Positions 36,005-44,818 of a stretch of 64,000 nt of DNA are shown here, piece by piece. Every line of letters begins with the position of its first letter. The stretch's first letter is position 1. Source of the DNA: Roseiarcus sp963783175 (GTDB taxonomy: Bacteria > Pseudomonadota > Alphaproteobacteria > Rhizobiales > Beijerinckiaceae); the NCBI GenBank assembly GCA_963783175.1, contig CAWANG010000052.1, forward strand, positions 1-64,000, in the 5' to 3' direction. The notes under the pieces are model-generated. The model worked only from the letters and a program-made list of their open reading frames with translations, did not search any database and was not told the origin of the DNA. The position numbers and the translations under genes were made by a program.

Positions 36005-37315
36005 ATGGGGGTGCGCTCGATCAAGATGCCCGACGTCGGCGAGGGGGTCGCGGAAGCGGAAATTGTCGAGTGGTCGGTCAAGGTCGGCGATCTCGTCAAG
36101 GAGGATCAAGTCGTGGCCGCCGTCATGACCGACAAGGCGACGGTCGAAATCCCGACTCCGGTCGCCGGCAGCGTACTCGCGCTCGGCGGCGCGGTCGGCG
36201 ACGTGCTTGCGGTCGGCGCCGAACTCATTCGCATAGATGCGCCGGGAATGCCGGATTCCCTCTCTACTGCGGCTCCGAAATCGCGCTCGCCGCAGCGGGA
36301 GCCAACGCCGAGCGTCAAGCCGGCGCCCATCGAGGCGGCCCCGCAACTGCTGGCGGAGGCGACGCGCCGCACCGAGCCAGAGCGCGACGTTCCGCCGCCG
36401 CGCGCGCCTCGCCCGCAGGCCGCGCCGACTCGTCCTGCGGGCGAGAAGCCGGTCGCTTCGCCCGCGGTGCGCATGAAGGCTCGCGAAGCAGGCGTCGATT
36501 TGCGTTTCGTGCGCGGCTCGGGACCGGCGGGACGCATCACCCACGACGATCTCGACGCCTTCATCGCCCGCCCGCCTGAGGCGCCGTCGATAGGCTCGGG
36601 CAGAGCGCCCAATCAAGCGGTCGAGGTCATCAAGGTCGTCGGCATGCGCCGGCGTATCGCCCACAACATGGCCGAGTCCTCGCGCCGCGTCGCCCATTTT
36701 TCCTACATCGAGGAAACTGACGTCACCGCGCTCGAGGAATTGCGCGCTTCCCTCAACGCCCGCGCGACCGAGGGGCGACCGAAACTGACCCTGCTGCCGT
36801 TCCTCATGCTCGCGATCGTCAAGGCGGTCGCCGATTTCCCCCAGGTCAATGCGCATTATGACGACGACAACAACTTGATCCAGCGTTTTGGCGCGGTGCA
36901 CCTCGGCGTGGCGACGCAAACTGCGAACGGACTCATGGTTCCGGTGGTGCGTCATGCCGAGATGCTTGGCCTCTACCAATGCGCGCGCGAAATGCGCCGC
37001 GTGAGCGAGGCGGCGCGCCAGGGCGTCGCGGCCCGCGACGAGCTTGCCGGCTCGACGATCACGCTCACTTCGCTCGGCGCGCTCGGCGGCGTCGCGTCGA
37101 CGCCGGTCGTCAACCGGCCGGAGGTGGCGATCGTCGGCGTCAACAAGATCGTGGTCAAACCGGTCTGGCGCGACGGCGGCTTCGTTCCGCGCAAGACGAT
37201 GAACTTGTCGTCGTCGTTCGATCACCGGGTCGTCGACGGCTATGATGCGGCGACTTTCATCCAGCGTGTGCGCGAACTGATCGAGGCCCCGGCGACGATC
37301 TTCATCGAGGACTGA
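36005..37315 (+). CDS. bkdB: Branched-chain 2-oxoacid dehydrogenase E2 (dihydrolipoyl acyltransferase)
   Basis: The 436-residue core enzyme has one lipoyl domain (residues 1-78, lipoylated Lys in VMTDKATVEIP), a Pro/Ala-rich linker and a peripheral-subunit-binding domain (residues about 150-185, VRMKAREAGVDLRFVRGSGP). The acyltransferase domain ends with the active-site motif SSSFDHRVVDGYDAA. It transfers the acyl group from E1 to CoA and forms the multimeric core. The start follows the bkdA2 stop by one base. Confidence 0.92.
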   Translation: MGVRSIKMPDVGEGVAEAEIVEWSVKVGDLVKEDQVVAAVMTDKATVEIPTPVAGSVLALGGAVGDVLAVGAELIRIDAPGMPDSLSTAAPKSRSPQREPTPSVKPAPIEAAPQLLAEATRRTEPERDVPPPRAPRPQAAPTRPAGEKPVASPAVRMKAREAGVDLRFVRGSGPAGRITHDDLDAFIARPPEAPSIGSGRAPNQAVEVIKVVGMRRRIAHNMAESSRRVAHFSYIEETDVTALEELRASLNARATEGRPKLTLLPFLMLAIVKAVADFPQVNAHYDDDNNLIQRFGAVHLGVATQTANGLMVPVVRHAEMLGLYQCAREMRRVSEAARQGVAARDELAGSTITLTSLGALGGVASTPVVNRPEVAIVGVNKIVVKPVWRDGGFVPRKTMNLSSSFDHRVVDGYDAATFIQRVRELIEAPATIFIED

Positions 37316-37333
37316 AAATGGGAAGGGGGAGTT

Positions 37334-37432
37334 TGTCATGCTCGCGAACGCGGGCATCGAGATCCAGCCGCAACGTTTCCTCGGAAAGCCCGCGCCTCGT
37401 GATTCTGGACCACCGCTTTTGCGGGGGTGACA
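37334..37432. repeat. Intergenic palindromic repeat between bkdB and lpd
   Basis: This 99-nt stretch begins TGTCATG and ends GGTGACA. It has matching inner blocks (CGCGAACGCGGG near the start, CCGCTTTTGCGGG near the end, and TCCAG/TGGA), so it can fold into a long imperfect hairpin. It resembles the dispersed intergenic repeats of alphaproteobacteria that read as HPRxxGxPE...GWISMPAFASMTN-like peptides. It could stabilise mRNA ends or attenuate transcription between bkdB and lpd. Confidence 0.55.
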
Positions 37433-37457
37433 ACCCGCCGGGCTTGGGAGCCAACGA

Positions 37458-38846
37458 ATGAACGAGCTTCGCTGCAAGGTTCTTGTCATCGGCGGCGGCC
37501 CCGGCGGCTATGTCGCGGCGATCCGCGCCGGCCAGCTCGGTCTCGACACGATCCTGGTCGAAGCCGACCGACTCGGCGGAACTTGTCTGAACGTCGGCTG
37601 CATCCCTTCTAAGGCGCTCATTCACGCCGCTGACGCGGCGCATGAGCTTCGGGAGCCCCAGGCGATGAACGCGATCGGGCTCTCGATCGGGCCGCCCAAG
37701 CTCGATTTCGCCAAGACGATCGGCTGGAAGGATTCGATCGTCGCCCGCCTCACCGGCGGCGTCGGCGCGCTGCTCAAGAAGGCGAAGGTGCGCACGCTTT
37801 TAGGGTCGGCTGCGATTGTCGACGGCAAGACCGTGATCGCCCGCGCCGATACCGGCGAGAGCCGCATTCAGGCCGAGCACCTGATCATCGCCACCGGCTC
37901 GGAGCCGGTCGAACTGCCGGCGCTGCCGTTCGGCGGCGACGTCCTGTCGTCGAGCGAGTCGCTGGCGTTGACCGAGATTCCAGGGTCGCTGGCGGTCGTC
38001 GGCGCCGGTTATATCGGGCTCGAACTCGGCATCGCCTTCGCAAAGCTCGGCGCGCGGGTGACGATCGTGGAGGCGCTCACAAAGATCCTGCCGCTCTACG
38101 ATCAGGAGCTGACGCAGCCGGTCGCGCGGCGTCTCGCGGACCTCGGCGTCGAGACGCTCGTCGGCGCGAGAGCGACTTCGTTCGCCAATGGCTCCCTGCG
38201 GGCGACGGAGGCGGACGGCAAGGAGCGGGCAATCCCTGCCGATAAGGTCCTGGTCGCCGTCGGCAGGCGCCCGCGCGCCAGCGGGTTCGGACTGGAAAAG
38301 CTCGATCTGACAATGAGCGGCCCATTTGTACGCATCGACGACCAATGCGCGACTTCGATGCGCAACGTCTGGGCGATCGGCGACGTGACCGGCGAGCCGA
38401 TGCTCGCCCATCGCGCGATGGCCCAAGGCCACATGGTCGCCGAGATCATCGCTGGCGAGAAGCGCGCCTTCGACCGCATCGCCATTCCTGCGATCTGCTT
38501 CACCGACCCGGAGATCGTCGCCGTCGGGCTCGCGCCCGAGGCCGCCAAGGCGGCGCATGGCGAGATCCGCATTGGCCTGTTTCCGTTCCGCGCCAACGGG
38601 CGGGCGATGACGCTGCAGGACGACGAAGGGTTCGTGCGCGTCGTCGCCCGCGCCGACAGCCATGTCGTCCTCGGCATTCACGCAGTGGGCGCCGGCGTGT
38701 CCGAACTCTCGGCCGCCTTTTCCCTAGCTCTCGAGATGGGTGCGCGCCTTGAAGACATAGCGCTGACCATCCACGCCCATCCCACGCTAGGCGAGGCCTT
38801 CCACGAGGCGGCGCTGACCGCGCTCGGCGCGCCGCTGCACATGTGA
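37458..38846 (+). CDS. lpd: Dihydrolipoyl dehydrogenase (E3)
   Basis: The 462-residue FAD enzyme reoxidises the lipoyl group of E2 with NAD. It has the FAD-binding GGGPGGYVAAIRAGQLG near residue 12, the redox-active disulfide in GGTCLNVGCIPSK near residues 44-56, the NAD-binding GAGYIGLELG near residue 180, and the C-terminal His-Glu pair in IHAHPTLGEAF. It belongs to the bkd operon, separated from bkdB by a 142-base gap containing a palindromic repeat. Confidence 0.93.
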   Translation: MNELRCKVLVIGGGPGGYVAAIRAGQLGLDTILVEADRLGGTCLNVGCIPSKALIHAADAAHELREPQAMNAIGLSIGPPKLDFAKTIGWKDSIVARLTGGVGALLKKAKVRTLLGSAAIVDGKTVIARADTGESRIQAEHLIIATGSEPVELPALPFGGDVLSSSESLALTEIPGSLAVVGAGYIGLELGIAFAKLGARVTIVEALTKILPLYDQELTQPVARRLADLGVETLVGARATSFANGSLRATEADGKERAIPADKVLVAVGRRPRASGFGLEKLDLTMSGPFVRIDDQCATSMRNVWAIGDVTGEPMLAHRAMAQGHMVAEIIAGEKRAFDRIAIPAICFTDPEIVAVGLAPEAAKAAHGEIRIGLFPFRANGRAMTLQDDEGFVRVVARADSHVVLGIHAVGAGVSELSAAFSLALEMGARLEDIALTIHAHPTLGEAFHEAALTALGAPLHM

Positions 38847-39229
38847 GCGAAACGATCGCGCGTCGCCCAATTTTAACGCTTTGTTTCTGTAACTGTCGTC
38901 CAAGCCCAAGGAAACGCCTTCCAAGTCCGTGGAAGTCTTTTCAAAGCCCAGGGAAGCGAAATCCAAGCCGAAGGAAGGAAAAAGCAAATCCACTCTTTCG
39001 CGGATTATAGCCTTTTCAAAGGGTTGCGCCGACTTCTGGCGAACTTTCCCGCTTGATCCATTCTTCCCGGCGTTTTCAGCCGCCGCGCGGGACTCCTGGG
39101 ACTTGGCAATATCATATCACGGATTCTGATTTTCGAAAAGGATTTGCTGAAAGCCGACGACGGGCTCCGCCCTTTTCACGGGCCTCCCCATTCGCTAGTC
39201 CTGCCCTCGCCCTTCGAAGGAACCGCCCC
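38847..39229. other. Non-coding region after lpd containing 21-nt tandem repeats
   Basis: No gene is supported. The first half holds four 21-nt tandem repeats (38899-38982). The second half is AT-richer and ends with a CGAAGG ribosome-binding site for the enoyl-CoA hydratase. Confidence 0.6.
38899..38982. repeat. Four tandem 21-nt repeats (TCCAAGnCCnnGGAAG-type)
   Basis: Cores starting at 38899, 38920, 38941 and 38962 are spaced exactly 21 bases and share TCcAAGCCCaaGGAA, with substitutions but no indels. Each unit has partial dyad symmetry (TCC...GGA). The period of 21, two helical turns or seven codons, is consistent with either a protein-binding array or a remnant coding repeat. It lies between the lpd stop and the next gene. 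Confidence 0.75.
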
Positions 39230-40003
39230 ATGACCTACGCCAACGTGATCGCCGAGACGCATGGCCGCGTCGGCCTCATCCGGCTCAATCGGCCGCAGGC
39301 GATGAACGCCCTGTCGACGCCGCTGATCGAGGACCTCAACGCGGCTCTCGAAGCCTTCGAGGCCGACCCGGCAATCGGCGCGATCGTGCTGACGGGCTCG
39401 GAGAGGGCGTTCGCGGCCGGCGCCGACATCAAGGAAATGCAGGACAAGACCTACGCCGAGGCTTTTCTCGGCGACTTCATCTCGCGGTGGGAGAATCTGA
39501 CCCGCCTCCGCAAGCCGGTCATCGCCGCCGTCGCCGGATTTGCGCTCGGCGGCGGATGCGAGATCGCGATGATGTGCGATCTCATTCTCGCCGCCGACAC
39601 CGCCAAATTCGGCCAGCCTGAGATCAAGCTCGGCGTGATGCCCGGCGCCGGGGGCACGCAGCGTCTGACCCGGGTCGTCGGCAAGTCAAAGGCGATGGAG
39701 ATGATCCTGACCGGCCGGATGATGGACGCCGCCGAAGCCGAGCGCTCGGGCCTCGTCTCCCGCGTCCTGCCCGCCGACAAGCTCATTGAGGAGGCGTTGA
39801 AAGTCGCCGCGACCATCGCCGCCTTGTCGGCGCCGGCGGTCTACGCCGCCAAGGAGAGCGTCAACCGGGCCTACGAGACAACGCTCGCCGAGGGGGTGCG
39901 GTTCGAGCGCCGCATCTTCCATTCGCTGTTTGCGACCGAAGACCAGAAGGAAGGGATGAAGGCCTTCGCCGAAAAGCGCGCCGCGGCGTTCAAGAACCGG
40001 TAG
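39230..40003 (+). CDS. Enoyl-CoA hydratase
   Basis: The 257-residue crotonase-family protein hydrates 2-enoyl-CoA to 3-hydroxyacyl-CoA in beta-oxidation and branched-chain degradation. It has the oxyanion-hole motifs FAAGADIKEM near residue 62 and AGFALGGGCEIAMMCD near residues 103-118. Both catalytic glutamates are present: one in GGCE, the other in the PEIKLGVMPGAGGTQRL segment. The ATG at 39230 has a CGAAGGAA site. Proximity to the bkd operon fits a role in valine, isoleucine or fatty-acid catabolism. Confidence 0.92.
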   Translation: MTYANVIAETHGRVGLIRLNRPQAMNALSTPLIEDLNAALEAFEADPAIGAIVLTGSERAFAAGADIKEMQDKTYAEAFLGDFISRWENLTRLRKPVIAAVAGFALGGGCEIAMMCDLILAADTAKFGQPEIKLGVMPGAGGTQRLTRVVGKSKAMEMILTGRMMDAAEAERSGLVSRVLPADKLIEEALKVAATIAALSAPAVYAAKESVNRAYETTLAEGVRFERRIFHSLFATEDQKEGMKAFAEKRAAAFKNR

Positions 40004-40023
40004 CGGCGGGCTGGGCTCCGCTC

Positions 40024-41139
40024 TCAAACCACCGCAGGCGCGCCCTTCGTCGGCGGATTGCCCGGCTCGCGCTTGAGCGCGCGATCGATGTCGAGCGTGC
40101 TCTCGACGCCAATCGAGTCGAAATTCTCTTCCAGCCACGTCTTGGCGTCGAGTCGGCCGAGGTCGCGCAACTGCTTGAGGAACGGCCACGAGGCGTCGAG
40201 CTTGGTCTCGGCGTTGAAGGACTCGAGCTTGCCGGCGCCGCCGATGCGATGCAGTCGCTCAAGCCGATAGTTCTGATTTTTCAGCACGCCGGATTTGATG
40301 AGCCGGGCGACGAAGTCGGCGGCGCGCAGTTCCGCCAACAGACTGGCGTTGAAGGTGATTTCGTCCTCGCGATCCGCGATTTCCTCCGACGTCCTCGGAA
40401 TCTCGCTGCGTTCGATGGGATTGATCTGGACGATAATCGCATCGCGGCATTGCGTTTCGTAGAACAAGGGCCAAAGGGGCGGATTGCCGGCGTAACCCCC
40501 ATCCCAATACGCCTGGCCGTCGATTTGCACCGCCTGGAACAGTCGCGGCAGGCAGGCCGACGCCATGACATGGTCGGCGGTGAGAATGTCGCGGCGGAAG
40601 ATCTCGCCGTGTCCGGTTTTCACGTTGGTTGCGGCGATGAACAGCTTCACGCCGTCGCTGCTGCGCAGGCGCGCAAAATCAACGGCCGCAACAAGATGGG
40701 CGCGCAGCGGATTGATGTTGAGCGGGTTGAACGCGTAGGGGCTCATGAACTGAGATATTGCGTCCGTCCATTCGGCCGCCAGCGCAGCCCCGGGCAAAAT
40801 GCCGTTCCAGGCGGCGAGCCAGGCGTCGATGTACCTGCGCTGGGGACGGTCGAGGGACCCCTCCGTCGAGACGGAAAGCCAGAATTCTTCCAGCTTCTTA
40901 CGGGCGCCGTCGCGTCCGCCTTCATCCAGTCCGGAGGCGAAGACGGCAGCGTTCATCGCGCCGGCGCTCGCGCCGCTGATCGCGGAAATCTCGATCCGCG
41001 TGTCTTCGGCGAGCGCGTCGAGCACGCCCCAGGTGTAGGCGCCATGGGAGCCGCCGCCCTGGAGGGCGAGGTTGACGGTCTTGACCCCTTGCCGCTGAGG
41101 GGCGGGCTTCGGCGCGGCGGAGCGGACGGCGCGCTTCAT
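40024..41139 (-). CDS. Patatin-like phospholipase
   Basis: The 371-residue protein has the patatin catalytic dyad: nucleophile Ser in the ISGASAGAMN motif (GxSxG) near residue 55 and Asp in DGGYAGNP near residue 213. The oxyanion-hole glycines are in LQGGGSHGAY near residue 25. It is a lipid acyl hydrolase, cytoplasmic since no signal peptide is seen. The ATG at 41139 overlaps the bdhA stop (ATGA), so it is translated with the 3-hydroxybutyrate dehydrogenase. A role in polyhydroxybutyrate or lipid mobilisation is inferred from that coupling. Confidence 0.88.
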   Translation of the reverse strand: MKRAVRSAAPKPAPQRQGVKTVNLALQGGGSHGAYTWGVLDALAEDTRIEISAISGASAGAMNAAVFASGLDEGGRDGARKKLEEFWLSVSTEGSLDRPQRRYIDAWLAAWNGILPGAALAAEWTDAISQFMSPYAFNPLNINPLRAHLVAAVDFARLRSSDGVKLFIAATNVKTGHGEIFRRDILTADHVMASACLPRLFQAVQIDGQAYWDGGYAGNPPLWPLFYETQCRDAIIVQINPIERSEIPRTSEEIADREDEITFNASLLAELRAADFVARLIKSGVLKNQNYRLERLHRIGGAGKLESFNAETKLDASWPFLKQLRDLGRLDAKTWLEENFDSIGVESTLDIDRALKREPGNPPTKGAPAVV

Positions 41140-41921
41140 GCGGCGGTCCATCCGCCGTCCATCGACAGATTGGCACCGGTGATCTGCGCCGCCCCGTCCG
41201 AGCAGAGATAGACCGCGAGCGAAGCGACCTGATCGACGGTCACGAACTGCTTGGTCGGCTGGGCGGCGAGCATCACGTCATTGAGCACCTGCTCGCGGGT
41301 CATGTTGCGGGCCTTCATCGTGTCGGGGACCTGGCGCTCGACCAGCGGCGTCCACACGTAGCCGGGCGAAATGCAATTGGCGGTGACGCCGAACGTGGCG
41401 AGTTCGAGCGCCACTGTCTTGGTGAGGCCGGCGAGGCCGTGCTTGGCTGACACATAGGCCGACTTGAACGGCGAGGCGACGAGCGAGTGGGCCGAGGCGG
41501 TGTTGATGATGCGGCCCCATTTCTGCGCCTTCATGCCCGGGACGGCGGCGCGGATTGCGTGGAACGCCGAGGACAGGTTGATGGCGATGATCGCGTCCCA
41601 CTTCTCGGGCGGAAAGTCCTCGATCGGCGCGACGTGCTGGATGCCGGCGTTATTGACCAGAATGTCGAGCGACCCCATCTTGCTTTGTGCGTCGGCGATC
41701 ATCGCCCCGATCTCCGGCCCTTTGGACATATCGGCCCCGTTGTAGAATGCCTTGACGCCGAACTCCTTCTCGATCCTGGTCCGCTCGTCCTCGATCGCCG
41801 CCTTGTCGCCGAACCCGTTGATGACGATGTCGGCGCCTTCCTTGGCGAGGGCGCGCGCGATCGCGAGGCCAATGCCGCTGGTCGAACCGGTGACAAGGGC
41901 GTGGCGTTTGGCGAGGGACAT
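41136..41921 (-). CDS. bdhA: 3-hydroxybutyrate dehydrogenase
   Basis: The 261-residue short-chain dehydrogenase oxidises D-3-hydroxybutyrate to acetoacetate with NAD, linking polyhydroxybutyrate breakdown to central metabolism. It has the cofactor motif GSTSGIGLAIA, the NNAGIQHVAPIEDFP segment characteristic of BDH, the catalytic YVSAKHG and the C-terminal DGGWTA. ATG 41921 has a GGAGAAA site. The stop overlaps the patatin start, forming a two-gene operon. Confidence 0.93.
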   Translation of the reverse strand: MSLAKRHALVTGSTSGIGLAIARALAKEGADIVINGFGDKAAIEDERTRIEKEFGVKAFYNGADMSKGPEIGAMIADAQSKMGSLDILVNNAGIQHVAPIEDFPPEKWDAIIAINLSSAFHAIRAAVPGMKAQKWGRIINTASAHSLVASPFKSAYVSAKHGLAGLTKTVALELATFGVTANCISPGYVWTPLVERQVPDTMKARNMTREQVLNDVMLAAQPTKQFVTVDQVASLAVYLCSDGAAQITGANLSMDGGWTAA

Positions 41922-42138
41922 CCCGCTTTCTCCCATAAGCGCGGAAGATCCGCGTCCTGTTGCACTGCGATGAAGTTCTATATTGCATCGCGACGAAGGT
42001 TTCGAGGGCCCATTTGGGGTGATGATCGGAGGCGTTCGCTCGCGCCGGCGGCGAAGATAGGATGACAAACTTTCAGTCCGCGCTTAGAACCCGCCCGGCG
42101 AAACTGGCTCGATCCGCGATAGTGAAGGGGTGACGGCG

Positions 42139-43413
42139 ATGAATCCTGCGATCACCGAAGCGCCATGCGGGCCGCGGCCTCGCCGCCCGACCGTCGGCGT
42201 TCGCGTCGGCGAAGGCGGCGCGGCGGTCACCGTCGGCTCGGGCGCGCCGATCGTCGTTCAGTCGATGACCAACACCGACACCGCCGACATCGAGGCTACC
42301 GCCCGTCAGATCGCGGCGCTGGCGCGGGCGGGCTCCGAACTGGTGCGCCTGACCGTCGACCGGGACGAGGCCGCCGCGGCGGTGCCGCACATTCGCGATC
42401 GCCTCCGTGCGAAGGGCGTCACGGCGCCGCTGATCGGCGACTTCCACTATATCGGCCACAAGCTGCTCAGCGATCATCCGGCCTGCGCCGAAGCGCTCGA
42501 CAAATATCGCATCAATCCGGGGAATGTCGGCTTCAAGAACAAGCGTGACCTGCAGTTCGGCCGGATCATCGAAATCGCAATCCGCAACGGCAAGCCTGTG
42601 CGCATCGGGGCAAACTGGGGTTCGCTCGACCAGGAGCTCCTGACCTCGCTCATGGATGAGAATGCGGCGAGCGCCGCGCCGCTCGAGGCCGGCTCGGTCA
42701 CCCGCGAAGCGATGGTCCGGTCGGCGCTCATGTCCGCGGCGCGGGCGGAGGAGATCGGCCTCAAGCGCGAGCGCATAATCCTGTCGGCGAAGGTTTCGTC
42801 GGTTCAGGACCTCATCACCGTCTACCGGATGCTCGGCGAGCGCTCCGATTACGCGCTGCATCTCGGCCTCACCGAGGCCGGGATGGGCTCGAAGGGCATC
42901 GTCGCCTCCGCCGCCGCGCTCGGCGTCTTACTTCAGGAGGGTCTCGGCGACACGATCCGCATCTCGCTCACCCCCGAGCCGGGCGGCGACCGGACGCAGG
43001 AAGTTCGGGTGGCGCAAGAGCTATTGCAGACCATGGGGTTCCGCAGTTTCGCGCCGCAGGTCGCCGCCTGTCCCGGCTGCGGGCGCACCACCTCGACCGT
43101 GTTCCAGGAGCTGGCGCGCGACATCCAGGGCTATCTCGCCCAGTCGATGCCGCAGTGGCGCGCGCTCTATCCCGGCGTCGAGAAACTCAACGTCGCGGTG
43201 ATGGGCTGCATCGTCAACGGGCCGGGCGAGAGCAAGCACGCCGACATCGGCATCTCGCTGCCCGGGACGGGCGAGACGCCGGCGGCGCCGGTGTTCGTCG
43301 ATGGCGTCAAGACCGTCACCCTTCGCGGACCGCGCATCGCCGAGGAGTTCAAGGCGCTGGTCGACGACTATATCGTCAGACGATACGGGCCGGGCCGGCG
43401 GGCGGCGGAATAG
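42139..43413 (+). CDS. ispG: 4-hydroxy-3-methylbut-2-enyl diphosphate synthase
   Basis: The 424-residue enzyme converts methylerythritol cyclodiphosphate to hydroxymethylbutenyl diphosphate in the MEP isoprenoid pathway using a [4Fe-4S] cluster. It has VQSMTNTDTADIEAT near residue 45, the cluster cysteines in ACPGCGRTT and later GCIVNGPGESK, and TIM-barrel motifs such as GDFHYIGHKLL. The ATG at 42139 has an AAGG site ten bases upstream; a GTG at 42130 is possible. It is monocistronic as far as can be seen. Confidence 0.94.
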   Translation: MNPAITEAPCGPRPRRPTVGVRVGEGGAAVTVGSGAPIVVQSMTNTDTADIEATARQIAALARAGSELVRLTVDRDEAAAAVPHIRDRLRAKGVTAPLIGDFHYIGHKLLSDHPACAEALDKYRINPGNVGFKNKRDLQFGRIIEIAIRNGKPVRIGANWGSLDQELLTSLMDENAASAAPLEAGSVTREAMVRSALMSAARAEEIGLKRERIILSAKVSSVQDLITVYRMLGERSDYALHLGLTEAGMGSKGIVASAAALGVLLQEGLGDTIRISLTPEPGGDRTQEVRVAQELLQTMGFRSFAPQVAACPGCGRTTSTVFQELARDIQGYLAQSMPQWRALYPGVEKLNVAVMGCIVNGPGESKHADIGISLPGTGETPAAPVFVDGVKTVTLRGPRIAEEFKALVDDYIVRRYGPGRRAAE

Positions 43414-43467
43414 GGCCGCGTCGGCGGCGCAGCGCCGATCTCGGGCGCCCGTTTCATCCCGAACGCT

Positions 43468-43932
43468 TCAAGGTAGGAACTTATCCGCGTCATCGAACCG
43501 GGCGTGAATCAGGCGGTTGACGACGGCGAAGATGAACGCGGTCGAAATACCGAACATCAACATTCCGTCCACAGCTTCAAAGGGTCCGAGCAGCCTCCAT
43601 TGCGGCGGCAACACGATGTCGGAGCCCGAAGTCGTATAGCTGCCGGCGGATGAATAAATGGCCGCGCCGATGTCGACGACCGCGCCAGATGCGTCGAGCA
43701 CGAACCCCCAAAGCACGATCTCCGCGAGATGCCCGGCGAGCGCAAGCAACGTTACGGCCATTATGAATGTCAAGTTCAGCCAGATCCGCGCGCCAAGCCG
43801 GCCGAGCTGCAGATTGCGACGCAAACGCATGATGATCGTGTGGAGGACGACGCCATGAATCGCGATCGTGGCGACAGTCGCCGCGAGTCCGACGAGGAGA
43901 GGAATGAGTATCGCGATGTGACTCGGCGCCAT
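43468..43932 (-). CDS. Ion-channel-like membrane protein with degenerate selectivity filter
   Basis: The 154-residue protein has three hydrophobic helices and a re-entrant-loop-like segment (IYSSAGSYTTSGSDI) followed by WRLLGPFEAVDGMLMFG and a last helix. This is the layout of bacterial ion_trans_2-like potassium-channel homologues, in which the loop normally reads TTxGYGD. Here it is TTSGSD, so potassium selectivity is uncertain. The ATG at 43932 was chosen because the first helix follows directly; upstream in-frame codons add 22 polar residues. Confidence 0.7.
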   Translation of the reverse strand: MAPSHIAILIPLLVGLAATVATIAIHGVVLHTIIMRLRRNLQLGRLGARIWLNLTFIMAVTLLALAGHLAEIVLWGFVLDASGAVVDIGAAIYSSAGSYTTSGSDIVLPPQWRLLGPFEAVDGMLMFGISTAFIFAVVNRLIHARFDDADKFLP

Positions 43933-44146
43933 CTCGCCCGTCCGAAGGTGCGTGAAATCAGTGTTGCGGCATCTTGCATAGGACACGAATGAAATCAACT
44001 GGTCGGATGGCGATGAAATCCTGCTTCTCCACCCTTCCGCGACTTAAGCTTCAGCGTTAAACGACACATTTCAGCCGCGTCGCGTGGCGATCCCGCTCTT
44101 CACATTCCCGCAGAAATGGCCCACATAAGCGGTTGACGAGGCCGCC

Positions 44147-44782
44147 TTGTACGAACCCCCTTTGCACCGAAACGAGAACCTGCCGGAACTGCATGCGCTG
44201 ATCAAAGAGCGCGTCTTCGGCCTCCTCATCAGCAACGGCGCCGAGGGGCTCGTCGCCAATTCGGTTCCGTTCGTTCTCGATCCCGCGGCCTCAAGGCTCG
44301 GCACGCTCAAGGTCCATGTCGCGCGCGCCAACAGCCAATGGCGCGACCTTGAAGCGTCGCCAGACGCGCTCGTCGTATTCCAGGGCCGCGACCATTACAT
44401 TACGCCTTCGTGGTACGAGACCAAGCGGGAGACCGGCAAAGTCGTGCCCACCTGGAATTACACGATGGTTCAGGCGAAAGGCCGCGCGAAAGTCATGGAC
44501 GACGCCTGGCTCGCCCGGCAGATCGAGGAATTGACGCAGACGCTCGAATCGCGTCGCGAAAAGCCGTGGGCGGTCGGCGACGCGCCCGCCGATTTTATCT
44601 CCATGCAGAGGCGCGCGATCGTCGGGATCGAGATCGAGATCGTCGACATACGCGGCAAATGGAAGACGAGCCAGAACCGCAACGCCGCTGACCGCGCCGG
44701 CGTCGTGGCCGGTCTCGACGCCCTCGGCGACGAGGAATCGCGGGCGATGGCCGAGATCGTGCGGGAGACGAGCCAGGACTAA
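44147..44782 (+). CDS. PaiB-family FMN-binding protein
   Basis: The 211-residue protein begins YEPPLHR (TTG start) and has the PaiB split-barrel features: FGLLISNGAEGLVANSVPF, then VHVARANSQWRD, then YITPSWY, then VPTWNY. PaiB is described as a negative regulator of sporulation and protease genes in Bacillus; in proteobacteria it is a flavin-binding protein of uncertain role. No partner paiA gene lies beside it. The TTG is the only start that keeps the conserved N-terminus. Confidence 0.85.
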   Translation: MYEPPLHRNENLPELHALIKERVFGLLISNGAEGLVANSVPFVLDPAASRLGTLKVHVARANSQWRDLEASPDALVVFQGRDHYITPSWYETKRETGKVVPTWNYTMVQAKGRAKVMDDAWLARQIEELTQTLESRREKPWAVGDAPADFISMQRRAIVGIEIEIVDIRGKWKTSQNRNAADRAGVVAGLDALGDEESRAMAEIVRETSQD

Positions 44783-44818
44783 GCCGGCCCCCCGCGCCTG
44801 TCGTCTCACAAACTCGCC

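Noticed and set aside
35984..37489. A 501-codon minus-strand frame opposite bkdB
   Set aside because: It is the antisense of a confirmed acyltransferase. Part of its beginning only reflects the intergenic palindromic repeat.
38899..38982. The 21-nt repeats as a CRISPR array
   Set aside because: The units are contiguous and degenerate, without unique spacers, and no cas genes are present.
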